Part shown: in pieces, positions 1 through 11,724 of the stretch | Layout of the letters: every line of letters begins with the position of its first letter | Position numbering within the stretch: position 1 is the stretch's first letter | From: Phytophthora colocasiae | Taxonomy: Eukaryota; Oomycota; Peronosporomycetes; Peronosporales; Peronosporaceae | Length of the DNA stretch: 64,000 nt | Assembly (NCBI GenBank): GCA_018806915.1 | Contig: JAGKQI010000048.1 | Span: 124,001 to 188,000, forward strand | Direction: 5' to 3' | The notes under the pieces: generated by a model | The model's input: only the letters and a program-made list of their open reading frames with translations | Told to the model about the DNA's origin: nothing | Database searches by the model: none | Program-made: the position numbers and the translations under genes

Positions 1-1408
1 ATTCATGCCGTTCAAGAGAGATTTTATTGGCGTAACATGGCGCGGAAGATTACACAATACGTCAAGACTTGTCAGGCTTGTCAGCGAAGTAAAGGGAGAA
101 CAGGAAAGGCACCTGGGTGTTTGCGTCCACTGGAAGTAGCAACAGCAAGGTGGGAATCTATCGGAATGGATTTTGTTACTGGACTTCCGAAAAATAAGAA
201 GGAAATGATGCGGTTGTTGTGATTACCGATCGTCTAACAAAACGGGCGCATTTATTGAAACGAATACGACAATCTCAGCAGAGGAATTCGCTTCACTGTT
301 CCTAAACCACTACGTGCGATATCATGGGATTCCACGCGACATCACTTCTGATAGAGATTCTAAGTTTACTTCGAAGTTCTGGCAGGAATGTGCTAGGTTA
401 ACCGGCACCAAGTTGAGGATGGCTGCTGCATGTCAGCAGAGAACGGACGGACAAGTAGAGCGTATCAACGCGATTTTGGCTTCTTATCTTAGGAGCTACG
501 CGAGTGGATACAAGAACGATTGGGCAGACTACTTGGCATTGGCCGAGTTCGCATACAACAGGCATTATCAAGCCAGTATTCAAATGACACCATTTTTCGC
601 TGACTTAGGATACAATCCTCCGATGCCGGTGCACAATGAAGTTCTAACTCCAGAAAAGGCGAAGGACGCATCCACGACTTTCCTTTTGCATATGGAAAAA
701 ATTCTGCGTGAGCTTCAAGCAAAAATCCGCGACGTTGCGCGAAATATGAAGTTACAGTTTGACAAAGGAAGGCGTGATCAAACCTTCCAGCTAGGGGATA
801 TGGTACTTGTATCTACAAGAAATTTGAGTGTGGAAAATGCTGGTGCACTCAAGCGGAAATTGGCACCCAAATGGATTGGACCGTACGAAGTAGTTGAAAA
901 ACAACATGGGGGTACCTCATATCGATTGAATTTACCATCGCAAGTAACGCTATACCCGGTATTTCACACTATGAATCTAAAGCCTTTTCGGAAAGACGAT
1001 TCTCAATCTCGACGAAATGTTGTACCTACAGTGCGATTGAAGGACGGAGACGAAGGACATTTGATCGAGGATATTGTGGAGCATCGACTAAGTAAGGAAG
1101 GGCTGGATGAATACAAGTGCAAGTGGGTCGGTTCGAGCGATGACTACACTTGGGAACCAGTGGCTAATTTACAGTCGGTACCTGGTCTGATCAAAGGGAT
1201 TTCTAAGGCGACTAAATGGAATGAACCCGCGGGTTCCAAACGATTACAAAGGAAAACGTGCTGGTATACTATACGTTACTCACGACGACCAAGCAGGTTC
1301 CTGGGCGGGCGGATTATCTACCATGACAATTCATCGAAGTGTGTCTCCTTTCCACACGACGTAGGTCTCTTCCAAGGGAGGTCGTGTTACCAATTGGTCT
1401 ATGTTTGA
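1..1408 (+). pseudogene. Gypsy integrase and chromodomain, frameshifted
   Basis: The first frame carries the end of the integrase zinc finger (CQACQRSKG) and the start of the catalytic core (IGMDFVTGLP), then stops near 220. A second frame from about 314 carries the rest of the core, including GIPRDITSDRDSKF, and a C-terminal chromodomain (EYKCKWVGSSDDYTWEP, about 1110-1155). Relative to the complete element this copy has extra one-base indels, for example one T missing near 250. It cannot give a full integrase as read. The frame runs on into the LTR to 1408, past the end matching 11589. Confidence 0.85.
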
Positions 1409-1726
1409 TCCAGTATGGGCAAGATACTTTCATAGTAGCCGAAATTGGCAGGAGAAAACGTTTGCCAGGAATCGAGAAGGTGAGAGAAAGCTGTGAGGTT
1501 TCACAGTCTGCATATCTACATAGTTCTATAACTAGCAGGCACTGGTAGTAGTTTCAAAACGACTGCCAAAGTTGCCTCTTCATCACTCTGAAAAAACACG
1601 ATAACAGAGCAATACTGTCCTCATCCTTGCTTCGTTCCTGCATTCAACGTAGCTTCCTCAGCTTAAAGGATCTGGTGGTCATCCTAACGTCTTCTTCAGG
1701 AGTGGGTGCCACCATATTTTGCAACA
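1385..1726 (+). repeat. Gypsy LTR (copy 1)
   Basis: 342 bp, starting TGTTACCAATTGG and ending TTTTGCAACA. It differs from the 341-bp LTR at 11725 by one inserted C near 1410. Confidence 0.9.
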
Positions 1727-2424
1727 CACGACTCCTTCGTACCATCATACCGAACCATGTACATGTCGTAGCATGGCACGGCTGGGTTCGGAGCGGCGCC
1801 ACACAGATTGCTCGGATTGCCGCAGTTCAGAGTACCCCCTCCCTCGGCGTCTCTCGTGCCCAGAAGAACAAAACCTTTCTCGTCCGCGTAGATGTCGGCG
1901 AAGTCGTGAAGTGGCACCTTGACAGTGCTGCCACTCACGAGTTTATCACTGGCATCCAGTTCCTGGACGATGACGTTGTCGCCGCTGTGGAAGGCAATGC
2001 GAGATCCACCGGACGGTAACGCCGCGATGGCCACCACCTTCAAGTTCACTTCGTCTTCGTTCGCGTCGACAATCACACCGAGATCCACTTGGGTGATTTC
2101 CACTAGTGGCTTCGCACAGAGCTTGGAATTATCTGCCGATGTCGTGCTGCTGCTCGAGTTCGTCGCGGCAGAAGGTGTCGAAGCACCCGATGAATCAGAT
2201 GTGGCAGGCGTGTCGGTTGTCGGTGTCGTAGGAGTATCAGGGGCGCTCGTTGGTTTTACTTGCTGGAGCATCCGTCACCTCGGTCTGAGCTGCAGGATTC
2301 GCTGGCGCATCCGTCGCCGCAGCAGGAGCCGGCGCGTCGGTCACCTCTGTCTGAGCTGCAGGGTTTTCAGGCGCCACAGGCGTCTCAGCAGCAGGAGTCT
2401 CTGGCACGGTACGGCTGTTGGAAC
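1727..2424 (-). pseudogene. SPL1, N-terminal-half fragment of a secreted propeller-like gene
   Basis: On the minus strand this encodes part of the Thr/Pro/Ala linker and the first part of the conserved domain (CAKP, then VEITQVDLG, through CYDMYMVRYDGTKES). It ends exactly where the LTR begins. The linker resembles that of SPL3 (PENPAAQTEVTDAP units), but a deletion near 2260 breaks the frame, and homology stops at 2424, so signal peptide and promoter are absent. It is the duplicated twin of 12066-12763. The matching C-terminal half would lie left of the window. Confidence 0.85.
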
Positions 2425-2593
2425 AGAATTAATTCGGGCTCCCTGGTGGCCCACTGGCCAACGTACCACAAAGCTATGCACTCGGGCGTGTTTCAGAACG
2501 GTATGAGATTTTTTGCAGGAGTCGCCGTGGTTGTCATAGAATCGGAAAAATTGGACGCGGGAGTGGTTACTGGAAGATTCGCTGGGCGTCTGA

Positions 2594-3358
2594 TTAACGC
2601 ATTGCCCAGACCAATGGAGAGTACAAATCCACCGACAGAGTTGCCGGGAAAGCTATCGGGAGCGCCATCCCTGGCGGAATACCGAGGATTCGACGTCCGT
2701 CCAACTGGATCACGGTTCTTGGAGCGACAATTGGAAGTGGAGCCAGCTGCACCAGCGGATTTACTCGAGCATCGTACAACTTGTATTCGGCATTCGCAAA
2801 GTCGGGGTCGAACTTCACACACAGCACGTACTCAACTCCTGGCATCACAGCCCATATCGATATCGCCTTGTGGTCGAGCTGTCCTTGTGCCATGCCCCAC
2901 GGCTGTGTGACGCCAATCTCAATTTTAATCGTCCGAAAGTCGTCAAATATTGGAACGCCTGGAGGAAGCACGGATCCCGGTGTTGTTCGGCGTGGTCCAT
3001 AACTGAGGTCTGGACACCATCGTCTCCCCTGAGAATTATGGGCGTCCATGTATCCTTTGAGCCATCGACGAATGTGCTGCTCAGTAAATGAAGTACCGCT
3101 TTCAAACGCACTAGCATAACTTGCGTGTGGAGTGGAGGCAAACTCGATGATGTGGATCTCTCCCGCGTCCGCAAACCATTCAAGAAAATGGGGTCGAACG
3201 ACTTGTCCGTCGGTGTCAACAAACGCGTTCCATTCATCTTCCGTTGCCTGACACACACGCAACGTGCCAGTCGCCGGCGGAGGCTGTTCCACTGCAACTT
3301 CGAGAGCAGCGTTGATGCGATCGATGCTGGAGAGAAGGTGCGGAAGAAATGGAGTCAT
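2594..3358 (-). CDS. Hypothetical 254-aa protein, possible PD-(D/E)XK-like fold (copy 1)
   Basis: An open frame from the Met codon at 3356-3358 to TAA at 2594. The same frame stays open upstream with an earlier ATG at 3478, but the body of the protein begins at MTPFLPHLLSSIDRINAALE. No signal peptide is seen from the chosen start. A central stretch, IKIEIGVTQPWG then LDHKA then MPGVEYVLCVKFD then YKLYDA, has the beta-strand and lysine spacing of Uma2-like PD-(D/E)XK nuclease-fold proteins. That link is an inference from pattern only. Its twin at 12933-13697 differs by a few substitutions and no frameshift, which suggests the frame is coding. Confidence 0.5.
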   Translation of the reverse strand: MTPFLPHLLSSIDRINAALEVAVEQPPPATGTLRVCQATEDEWNAFVDTDGQVVRPHFLEWFADAGEIHIIEFASTPHASYASAFESGTSFTEQHIRRWLKGYMDAHNSQGRRWCPDLSYGPRRTTPGSVLPPGVPIFDDFRTIKIEIGVTQPWGMAQGQLDHKAISIWAVMPGVEYVLCVKFDPDFANAEYKLYDARVNPLVQLAPLPIVAPRTVIQLDGRRILGIPPGMALPIAFPATLSVDLYSPLVWAMR

Positions 3359-3595
3359 GATCGCCGGTGCTCCCACTATTATCTTCTTTGAACTGAAAAG
3401 GATCTCGCAACGGAGCTGATACTGAAAGCGAAGCTTGGGACGAGGTGATGGAGAATTGCTACCGGTACACACCGGCATTAAAATGATTGTGCAACGGGTA
3501 CCGGTAATACACAATCAAGAGCAGCACTCATTCTTCAAAAAGCATTCCTTCTTCAAAAAGCGATGAATCTACCAACGCATTCTTAGAGGCTAACG

Positions 3596-4095
3596 TTAAT
3601 CGGCGATTCTCCGATTGAACCAATCCATAAATGCAGCGAAGCCATCGGGTTCCTCCGTAGTCGGTGTTGGGGTTCTTGGTTCAGGAGTCGCAGTAGCATT
3701 TCCTTCAGGGGTGGCAGTCAGGTTGGCGTCGGGGTCTCCGTTGCTCTGTTTTTCTTACGTTTCCTCCTTTTCCTCTTCCTCCCAAAGAGCCGCTCGTCTC
3801 CTGAGCCGTCAGCCGATGAGCTCTCGCTGTCCTCGTACTCCTCCTCCTGTAGCGTATCGTTGTCTTCCTCTTGTAGCGTAGAAAACTCGTAGCCAGTCGT
3901 AGTCTTCGTCTCCGCGTCATTCTTCGTCTCAGCTATCAGAAACCGGTCGGTCTTTCCTTCAACGTAAGGCTGGTAGCGGGTTTCAGCAGGTGTACGCAGG
4001 GAAGTGGACTTGGCCGAATTCGGGACGACTTGGAGGCCGTTGGAACTCGCGAGTAGAGCAGCAGCAGCCACCACCACGACGTGCTGGAGCTGCAT
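3596..4095 (-). pseudogene. Secreted Lys/Arg-rich protein, frameshifted copy
   Basis: Copy 1 of the gene at 13935-14435. It begins with the same signal peptide (MQLQHVVVVAAAALLASSNG) but is one base shorter, reading GTCAGGTTGG near 3718 where the twin has GTCGGAGTTGG. The frame is therefore lost inside the Thr-Pro stretch, and the C-terminal DGFAAFMDWFNRRIAD is out of frame. A one-base difference between otherwise near-identical copies may also be a base-calling error. Confidence 0.75.
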
Positions 4096-4177
4096 CGTCC
4101 AGGTGTGTTGAGCACTTCTTCTCTCGGATGACGATTATGGACTGAGAAATGAAAGCTTCACTCGATGCGACTCGCAT

Positions 4178-4216
4178 GGGAAGCCAGCCACTCGCATTGC
4201 GAGTGGCTTGCTTCCC
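4178..4216. repeat. Hairpin, 19-bp arms with one mismatch
   Basis: GGGAAGCCAGCCACTCGCA at 4178-4196 faces TGCGAGTGGCTTGCTTCCC at 4198-4216. Only the right arm exists at the matching place in copy 2 (about 14507-14525), so this hairpin marks where the two segment copies stop being collinear. Confidence 0.8.
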
Positions 4217-4310
4217 ATCAATCAAACTTACTTACCGGTAGACTACCGGCGGTAGTCGATCGATGCATGGAAGAGAGCCGTTCTGTGAATATGTTTATGA
4301 TGGTGAGCAG

Positions 4311-4343
4311 GAAACACTGATCATCACTGATGATCAGTGTTTC
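4311..4343. repeat. Perfect hairpin, 15-bp arms and 3-base loop
   Basis: GAAACACTGATCATC at 4311-4325 and GATGATCAGTGTTTC at 4329-4343 are exact reverse complements. The matching place in copy 2 (about 15290) has only GAAACACTGATC and then skips about 70 bp. Confidence 0.85.
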
Positions 4344-5229
4344 GATGATTCATCAGTGTTTCCGCGGCTTTATCCAACGCTGACTGATGCTAGCTTGGGC
4401 CCAAGAATTGGCACTAGAGACATAGAGAAAATGTACTTCGAAGTATCAACTTGTACAGTAGATGTAGTGATTGTCTTTTTTCGCTCAATAATCTTGAACG
4501 GACCGGGAATAAGCCACACAGAAACCTCTCTAGTATGTAGCAATGAGTGCTTGTGTAACGTGCACGATCTGCCATGCTGTACGATGTTTACACACCGCCA
4601 GCACAGAAGCAAAAAGGAGATCAGCTGAATCAGCTGAGCTGATGGCCGCATTGTCCTCGCCGTTCTGACACATCCACGATCGAGTATGTTACGTGGAAAG
4701 ACGTGCATTTAGGCATGTTTAGGGTAATCTACCAGGAATTCAGTCTCAGCTTGTCCTGAGAATTACAGATTCTCAGGAATGTATTCCCGGTTGAGTGCAT
4801 TGCCAAAATCGATTTTTCCGTGCAGTGCCTTCCAATCGATGGCACAGCGCCATGGTTAACCAAGTCGAGCTACTGCAGTGGTATATCGTGACACACAGAG
4901 GGTTCAGCCGCAAAAACAAGCTACGCTACTTGAACCTGATCATCTACGTTGAGCGCCCGGTGTTGTGTTTGATCTATCGACCTACTCTAACGCTGCAGCA
5001 GCAGCAGCAGTAGCATTGGCTTGTGCTCAGCCGCAGGTCACGGTATGAAGTCGTCGCGTTCCTACATCACGCGTGGTCCGCACCAACTCGCCCTTATCAA
5101 CAGCGTGGACGCAAAGGCGCCTACAAATAGACGCTCTGGAAGCCGAAGGGGGAGCGCCAGACATCAACGCTGCTCTAAAGCTTGGCAGCACCCGCTTGAC
5201 GAACTTGTTGTAGGTCGCTTTGAACGCCA
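4344..5229. other. Intergenic, no gene recognised
   Basis: No convincing coding region. 4565-4685 is an inverted match of 15436-15560, with an empty site for the MITE inserted there. A short CAG run lies near 4996-5013. 5190-5235 grades into the decayed end of SPL2. Confidence 0.5.
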
Positions 5230-5984
5230 CCTGGTACAATACCGGTTGCCCACCACAGACTTGTCCACCGTCACCTTACTGCTCACACTCTTGCCCGTCG
5301 GCGCGTCCAGCGCCGAGCGTAGATCGTACGAGATCCACCCTCCGCCAGGTAGCCTCCTGCCGAACTGCCTTCCCACATCGCCAACAAGCCGCCGTCGCCG
5401 ATAGCTGCCAGGTGTGGAGCACGCTCGTTCGCGTCCGTTCCACCCAACGTGATGTCCTCGCTGGCTGCAGCGTTGATAGCGAACTGGATCAGGTGAACCT
5501 TCGCGTTGTCTCCCTGGCCGTTGCTCACCGTCGCCCAGTACTTTGACGCCGCACCGCTCGGCACGATGTCGCCCAGGTTGGCGGCCGCCAGGTCCACCGG
5601 GTAAATCGTCGTTCCCCAGTCGTTCGGCGGCATGATGCGGTTGTTGCTGTCCGTCTTACAGATCGACGCGTACCCCTTCTTACGGCTGTCGTACGTGATA
5701 CGCTCGTAACCGGAGTGCGAGCAACCCCAGTCGAACGAGTCCGCCTGCGCCACAATCTTGCCGGACGGACCCACAACTTTCATCCGATCACCTTGGTGAA
5801 TATTGATACATCCGCCCTCGGACGTCGAGATGGCACAGCCGAAGTATGCGGCCCAGTTCGTGCCGTCCGACGCGATGCGACCGTGGTGAGCGTACCACCA
5901 GATCATGTACACGTCTGCGCCGGAACCTGCTGTCGAGTACGGAGGAAGCGATGAACTGGACGACGTCAGCTTCGTGGCCCACGA
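5230..5984 (-). pseudogene. SPL2, C-terminal half, split by the Gypsy insertion
   Basis: Minus-strand sequence for the second half of the SPL domain: WATKLTSSSSSLPPYST, then INIHQGDRMKVV, WGCSHSGYERITYD and SNNRIMPPNDWGTTIYP, to GGSRTIYA. After that, small indels near 5300-5360 destroy the frame, and the last residues (normally ending VVRF-x-x-C) are not preserved below about 5230. It starts exactly at the 5' LTR. The other half resumes at 12066. CACGA at 5980-5984 and 12066-12070 is the duplicated target. The gene was therefore broken by the insertion and has also decayed at its 3' end. Confidence 0.9.
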
Positions 5985-6325
5985 TGTTACCAATTGGTCT
6001 ATGTTTGATCAGTATGGGCAAGATACTTTCATAGTAGCCGAAATTGGCAGGAGAAAACGTTTGCCAGGAATCGAGAAGGTGAGAGAAAGCTGTGAGGTTT
6101 CACAGTCTGCATATCTACATAGTTCTATAACTAGCAGGCACTGGTAGTAGTTTCAAAACGACTGCCAAAGTTGCCTCTTCATCACTCTGAAAAAACACGA
6201 TAACAGAGCAATACTGTCCTCATCCTTGCTTCGTTCCTGCATTCAACGTAGCTTCCTCAGCTTAAAGGATCTGGTGGTCATCCGAACGTCTTCTTCAGGA
6301 GTGGGTGCCACCATATTTTGCAACA
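5985..6325 (+). repeat. Gypsy 5' LTR
   Basis: Begins TGTTACCAATTGG and ends CATATTTTGCAACA. Target duplication CACGA lies at 5980-5984. Confidence 0.95.
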
Positions 6326-6356
6326 TTGTAGCCTTAGTCAAGGAACTACAGCAAGA

Positions 6357-7692
6357 ATGAGTGATAGTCACATGGAAGAAAGTTCCAGTTCAACGGAGCT
6401 GGTACCTCCGCTTACAGCTGAAGAAGTAATATCGCTACGTGGCCTTCTGGCGGAGTTCCATACAATGCAAACCAAGCTCGAAAAGCTTAGTGCTGATCAA
6501 GTGGGAATAACCGAGGGAATGGCAGAATACGCACTGAAGAGTGACGAGAAGCACATGGCTAGTGCTCAGATCATGAAGGACAACCAACAGGTACTCCAAC
6601 AACTTGCGTCTCAAACCCAAACGGCTTCACAGCACAAGGAAGTACGCTTAAGTACGATTGAAACCCGCGTCGGTATGCTAACGTCACAAATAATGGAGTT
6701 GAGAAACGAGATGAGTCTCGCTATTGAGAACATCAACACTCTCAAAGACATAGTAAACAAAATTGAGCCAGGCTCGTTGGTTATTTGGCTCAGATGATCT
6801 TTACCCTGAGTGGGACGTCGCCGGGCCTGCGCCGGATGAAGCTTTGAATGTTTTCTCACCGGCGGACCTGGAGAAACAAGTGGAGAAGTGTCTGAAACAA
6901 AAGGAAACACCTGTATACGGCGGAGACGACTCCGACGATATTGAGGTATACGCCTTAAATATGATGACTTGGTATGCAGCGTATGGGTTATACTTCAAAA
7001 ATCCCCAAGTGGATTCTCGAGTTGGCCAGCTCATGATGAACCATACGCGAGGCAAAGCAAAACATTGGTTGCTTCGCGATTACAAAGGCCCTCGGACATG
7101 GACGTCAATGATTAAAGGGATGCGCAACCGCTTTGTCACCAAGGCAAAAGAAGAAGACCTTGTCGCGAGCTTCTTCGATTGTAAACAGGGAACTAAGTCG
7201 CTGGATATGTACATCGAGGAATTCGTGCGTCTTGGTAACACGGACGATGTCTCTGAGCAGTATAAAATGATATTGTTCAAAAAAGGCTTGAAATCGTCTA
7301 AATTGCGCGAACTTCTCCAAGTGCGTGAATTTGACTCCCTTAGTGATCTCCTTGACGGAGCTAAAGGGTTAAATCCGAAAGAAAACGACAGTGAAACGGT
7401 AAAAAACACGACAAAATCGACCAAGAAAACGACACTGCCGGAGCCAAAACCACGAAGTCGAACAAATCAGCGTTGCTCGTCGTCGCGCTGCCTTGAAACA
7501 GGCCACACAGCAGATAAGTGCTGGGCGTTGCACCCCGAATTGAAACCGCAATGGCTTTTGAATCGCGAAAGAGTTAGAAACAATGTCGCCTCGGCGCATG
7601 AAACTCAGGCACAATCATCTGACAGCAAACTTTGGGAAGTGCTAACAGCTATTCAGGCGGATCTGTCGAAAATCAAAGCTGATTTAAACTAA
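6357..7692 (+). pseudogene. Gypsy gag, one frameshift
   Basis: The first frame starts at ATG 6357 and encodes about 146 residues of heptad-rich, probably coiled-coil sequence, ending near 6797. A second frame from about 6780 to 7692 continues with the retrotransposon gag core (GKAKHWLLRDY, FVTKAKEEDLVASFFDCKQG, LDMYIEEFVRLG). It ends with a damaged zinc knuckle: CLETGHTADKCW is kept, but the spacing of the first cysteines is abnormal. The product would be the capsid-nucleocapsid protein. Confidence 0.85.
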
Positions 7693-10600
7693 CTGGTTCT
7701 GGAGATGGCGTCCCAGGACCTACCACAGCCGACGACAGTCTCATTTCTTGGGTTTTTGATCCAGGGAAGACAGACAACATAAAATATTTCACAGAGAAAC
7801 AAACGTCAGCAACAGACTGGAACCGATACCTAATTAAAAAGGTTAGCTGTGTTTGCAATGACGGGATTTTCCGGGGTTCTGCATTCTTCGATGAAGGGGC
7901 CGATTTCTGTGGAGTTAGTGAAAATTTCTTGAGGCAAAACGGATTAATGGATTTAGTTGTGGATCGAGGAAATTTCACGGTCACGTATGGAAATGGAAAG
8001 ATGGAAGTATTCCGAATCGCACCATTTCGTTGAGTATCTTCGTGGATGAGATGTCTGCATTTGATTTTGATTTCAATGTGTGCCTTATTCCTAATGGATG
8101 CGACTTGATGATGGGAGTTCCGTGGAAACGGAAAATGAAGCCCATAATTGACTGGGCGACCGACAGAGTGTACGACACCGATCACTTTGTCAAATTAGTG
8201 GTGAAACATGGTAGAAACCACCTTACAAGGCAGTGCGGCGGCAACAGGATATTGAACTACGAACGCCTGTCTTAAAAATCAAAAATCGACGACAACAGCG
8301 GCCAACCAAGCTGCATATACTACGAGGTCTGACTGAAAAGCAGTTCCACTTCAGCGAAAGCATGGAATGACCAGTTACATCTCGATGAAACAAGCAAAAC
8401 GAATTGTCAAAAAGAAGGCTTTCGAATTTTTGGTAGTATTACCTCAGAAAACGATCAATGCAATTTACACAGCGTGGCAAAATGGAAGTGAAGTTCTCCC
8501 GGTGTATCTTGATGAGATTGTATCGAACAAACAGCATATGAATGCGGCCGGGACCAAGACGCGTGAAAAGTCAAAGCGTCACGCAACAACGGATCAGGAC
8601 TCGTTCAAATCGAACCCGGCATACCCCTTGATCAAGAAGTACGAAAAAATATTCCGTACACAACTACCTAAAGGGCCCCCGGTTCACGGAGAACACGAAA
8701 TGGAATTAAACCCTGGTCATGGTGCTATTTTCCGTCCGCAGTGGCGATTAAGCCCTGAACAAACTAAAACTTTGCGTGAATGGTTAAGAGAGATGCTTGC
8801 TGCTGGACTTATTCGACCTAGCATTTCACCTCATGGTGCACCGACTTTCTGCATTAGGAAGCCGGTGGGGTGGCGTATTGTGCATGACTACCGCGCGATG
8901 AATGAACACACGATACGACAATCAACGCCTATGCCAAGGAAAGATAACATTTTTAGATCGGATGGCTGGATGCTGCTGGTTCCAGTTGTTTTGACTTGTT
9001 GTCCGGTTATTACCAGATACGCATGAGAGAAAAGGATATTCCGTTAACAGCGTTTCAAACTCCGGACGGTCTTTTCGAGTACATTGCTGTACCTATGGGT
9101 TTAAGTAATGCCCCTGCAACTTTTAATCGTATTGTAGCTGGGATTTTTAAGGATTTGGCAGACACAGTGGCAACATACTTTGATGATATCTACGTGTTTA
9201 CTCGCGGGACAGACGTCAAAATGCATTTAGAAGCTGTCGAACGTGTCTTTCGACGTTGCCAAGAACGGCAACTGTACCTGAAACTAGCTAAGTCAACTAT
9301 ATGCAGCCACGAAATCCCTTGTCTGGGCGATTTCATGAGGCGTTCGAGGTGTCAGGATCGACCCTGATAAAGTGGCAGTGATTCGAGACTGGCCTACTCC
9401 TCGCAGCGTTAAAGATTTACAGTCATTCTTGGGCACGACGGTTTACGTCCAGCGATTCTGCAGTCACTACTCCGAGATCAGTGCTCCATTATTCAATTTA
9501 GTAAAATCGAAGGCAAAAGTCCTCGTCTGGACCCCAGTGGCACAGGCAGCTTTTGACAAGCTTAAAATGGCGTTATCTCAAACGCCGGTGTTGGCACTTC
9601 CTGATTTTTCTCGTCCCTTTCGTATTCGAACGGATGCTTCCCGGTTTGCCATAGGAGGTGTTCTTTTTCAGATGTCATCCTGTTCAGAGGAGGTCGAGCA
9701 GCAACAACGAAATACAAGTTCTGGCATCGAACACCCCATAGCTTTTACGGGAAGAAAACTCACATCAGCCGAACTAAATTATCCTACTCACGAACAGGAG
9801 ATGTTAGCAATTATCCACTGCTTGAATATTTGGCGTGTGTACCTTATTGATGGAGGGTGCACTGTGGAGACCGATCACCGTTCATTAGAGAAAGTCCTAA
9901 CGCAAAAAAGTATTAATCGCCGTATCTGCCGCTGGTACGATCAACTCGCAGATTATAATTTGAAATTCAGCTATATTCCGGGCGAGACAAACACAGTAGC
10001 AGACGCCCTTAGTAGACGCAGCGATTTTGAAATTGATTTCCTGGGCCAGAAAAATAAGCAACTGTACGCAGTGAAACAATTAGCACCGCTATCGTTGATG
10101 GATCAAGTTCGCAGAGCTCAAGACACTCAGAAAGAAGTGTTACACAGCTTGAAGAACAAGCAGAAGCCGAATGTTTCTCATACCGAACGTTTTCGCTATT
10201 CTGAAATCGAGGATATGATTTACTACGACATGAATGGTGCCTCTCGCGTGTGGATACCAGCTGAGAGTATTGAAATCCAAAATGCCATTCTGTGGGAGCT
10301 GCATGATAGTGCTCTTAGTGGTCACCCAGGAATTGAAAAAACGATTCATGCCGTTCAAGAGAGATTTTATTGGCGTAACATGGCGCGGAAGATTACACAA
10401 TACGTCAAGACTTGTCAGGCTTGTCAGCGAAGTAAAGGGAGAACAGGAAAGGCACCTGGGTGTTTGCGTCCACTGGAAGTAGCAACAGCAAGGTGGGAAT
10501 CTATCGGAATGGATTTTGTTACTGGACTTCCGAAAATAAGAAGGAAATGATGCGGTTGTTGTGATTGCCGATCGTCTAACAAAACGGGCGCATTTTATTG

Positions 10601-11589
10601 AAACGAATACGACAATCTCAGCAGAGGAATTCGCTTCACTGTTCCTAAACCACTACGTGCGATATCATGGGATTCCACGCGACATCACTTCTGATAGAGA
10701 TTCTAAGTTTACTTCGAAGTTCTGGCAGGAATGTGCTAGGTTAACCGGCACCAAGTTGAGGATGGCTGCTGCATATCAGCAGAGAACGGACGGACAAGTA
10801 GAGCGTATCAACGCGATTTTGGCTTCTTATCTTAGGAGCTACGCGAGTGGATACAAGAACGATTGGGCAGACTACTTGGCATTGGCCGAGTTCGCATACA
10901 ACAGGCATTATCAAGCCAGTATTCAAATGACACCATTTTTCGCTGACTTAGGATACAATCCTCCGATGCCGGTGCACAATGAAGTTCTAACTCCAGAAAA
11001 GGCGAAGGACGCATCCACGACTTTCCTTTTGCATATGGAAAAAATTCTGCGTGAGCTTCAAGCAAAAATCCGCGACGTTGCGCGAAATATGAAGTTACAG
11101 TTTGACAAAGGAAGGCGTGATCAAACCTTCCAGCTAGGGGATATGGTACTTGTATCTACAAGAAATTTGAGTGTGGAAAATGCTGGTGCACTCAAGCGGA
11201 AATTGGCACCCAAATGGATTGGACCGTACGAAGTAGTTGAAAAACAACATGGGGGTACCTCATATCGATTGAATTTACCATCGCAAGTAACGCTATACCC
11301 GGTATTTCACACTATGAATCTAAAGCCTTTTCGGAAAGACGATTCTCAATCTCGACGAAATGTTGTACCTACAGTGCGATTGAAGGACGGAGACGAAGGA
11401 CATTTGATCGAGGATATTGTGGAGCATCGACTAAGTAAGGAAGGGCTGGATGAATACAAGTGCAAGTGGGTCGGTTCGAGCGATGACTACACTTGGGAAC
11501 CAGTGGCTAATTTACAGTCGGTACCTGGTCTGATCAAGGGATTTCTAAGGCGACTAAATGGAATGAACCCGCGGGGTTCCAAACGATAA
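7693..11589 (+). pseudogene. Gypsy pol: protease, RT, RNase H, integrase, chromodomain; several frameshifts
   Basis: Pieces in order: a degenerate retropepsin (FFDEGADFCGVS near 7890, where a DSGA-type site would be expected); reverse transcriptase (8367-9367, with GWRIVHDYRAMNEH and the catalytic YFDD near 9180); RNase H (9372-10020, with RTDASRFAIGGVLF, then PTHEQEMLAIIHCL, then VADALSRR); integrase with an HHCC finger (from about 10320) and core; and a chromodomain near 11450-11500. Frames change near 8035, 8990, 9368 and 10550. Chromodomains of this class are known to direct integration to marked chromatin. Confidence 0.9.
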
Positions 11590-11724
11590 CAAGGAAAACG
11601 TGCTGGTATACTATACGTTACTCGACGACCAAGCAGGTTCCTGGGCGGGCGGATTATCTACCATGACAATTCATCGAAGTGTGTCTCCTTTCCACACGAC
11701 GTAGGTCTCTTCCAAGGGAGGTCG

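Larger units (their letters stand above)
1..1726 (+). mobile_element. 3' end of a Ty3/Gypsy retrotransposon (copy 1)
   Basis: This is the integrase-chromodomain end of a Gypsy element plus its 3' LTR, cut by the window start. It is nearly identical to 10344-12065 of the complete element. The LTR is followed by CACGA and then SPL coding sequence, exactly as at 12066, so both copies descend from the same insertion event. Confidence 0.9.
1..4167. repeat. Segmental duplication, copy 1 (matches 10344-14507)
   Basis: Base 1 aligns with 10344, and the two copies stay collinear, with a few single-base indels and substitutions, to about 4167/14507. The segment holds the end of a Gypsy element, its LTR, an SPL pseudogene piece, a 254-aa gene and a Lys/Arg-rich secreted-protein gene. 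Past 4167 similarity continues in patches: 4255-4440 resembles 15237-15370, and 4565-4685 resembles 15436-15560 in inverted orientation. The left end is cut by the window. A real tandem duplication and an unmerged second haplotype are both possible. Confidence 0.9.

Noticed and set aside
2260..2910. Plus-strand frame of 216 codons, repeated at 12599-13267
   Set aside because: Runs antisense across an SPL fragment, unrelated junk and the 254-aa gene; no motif.
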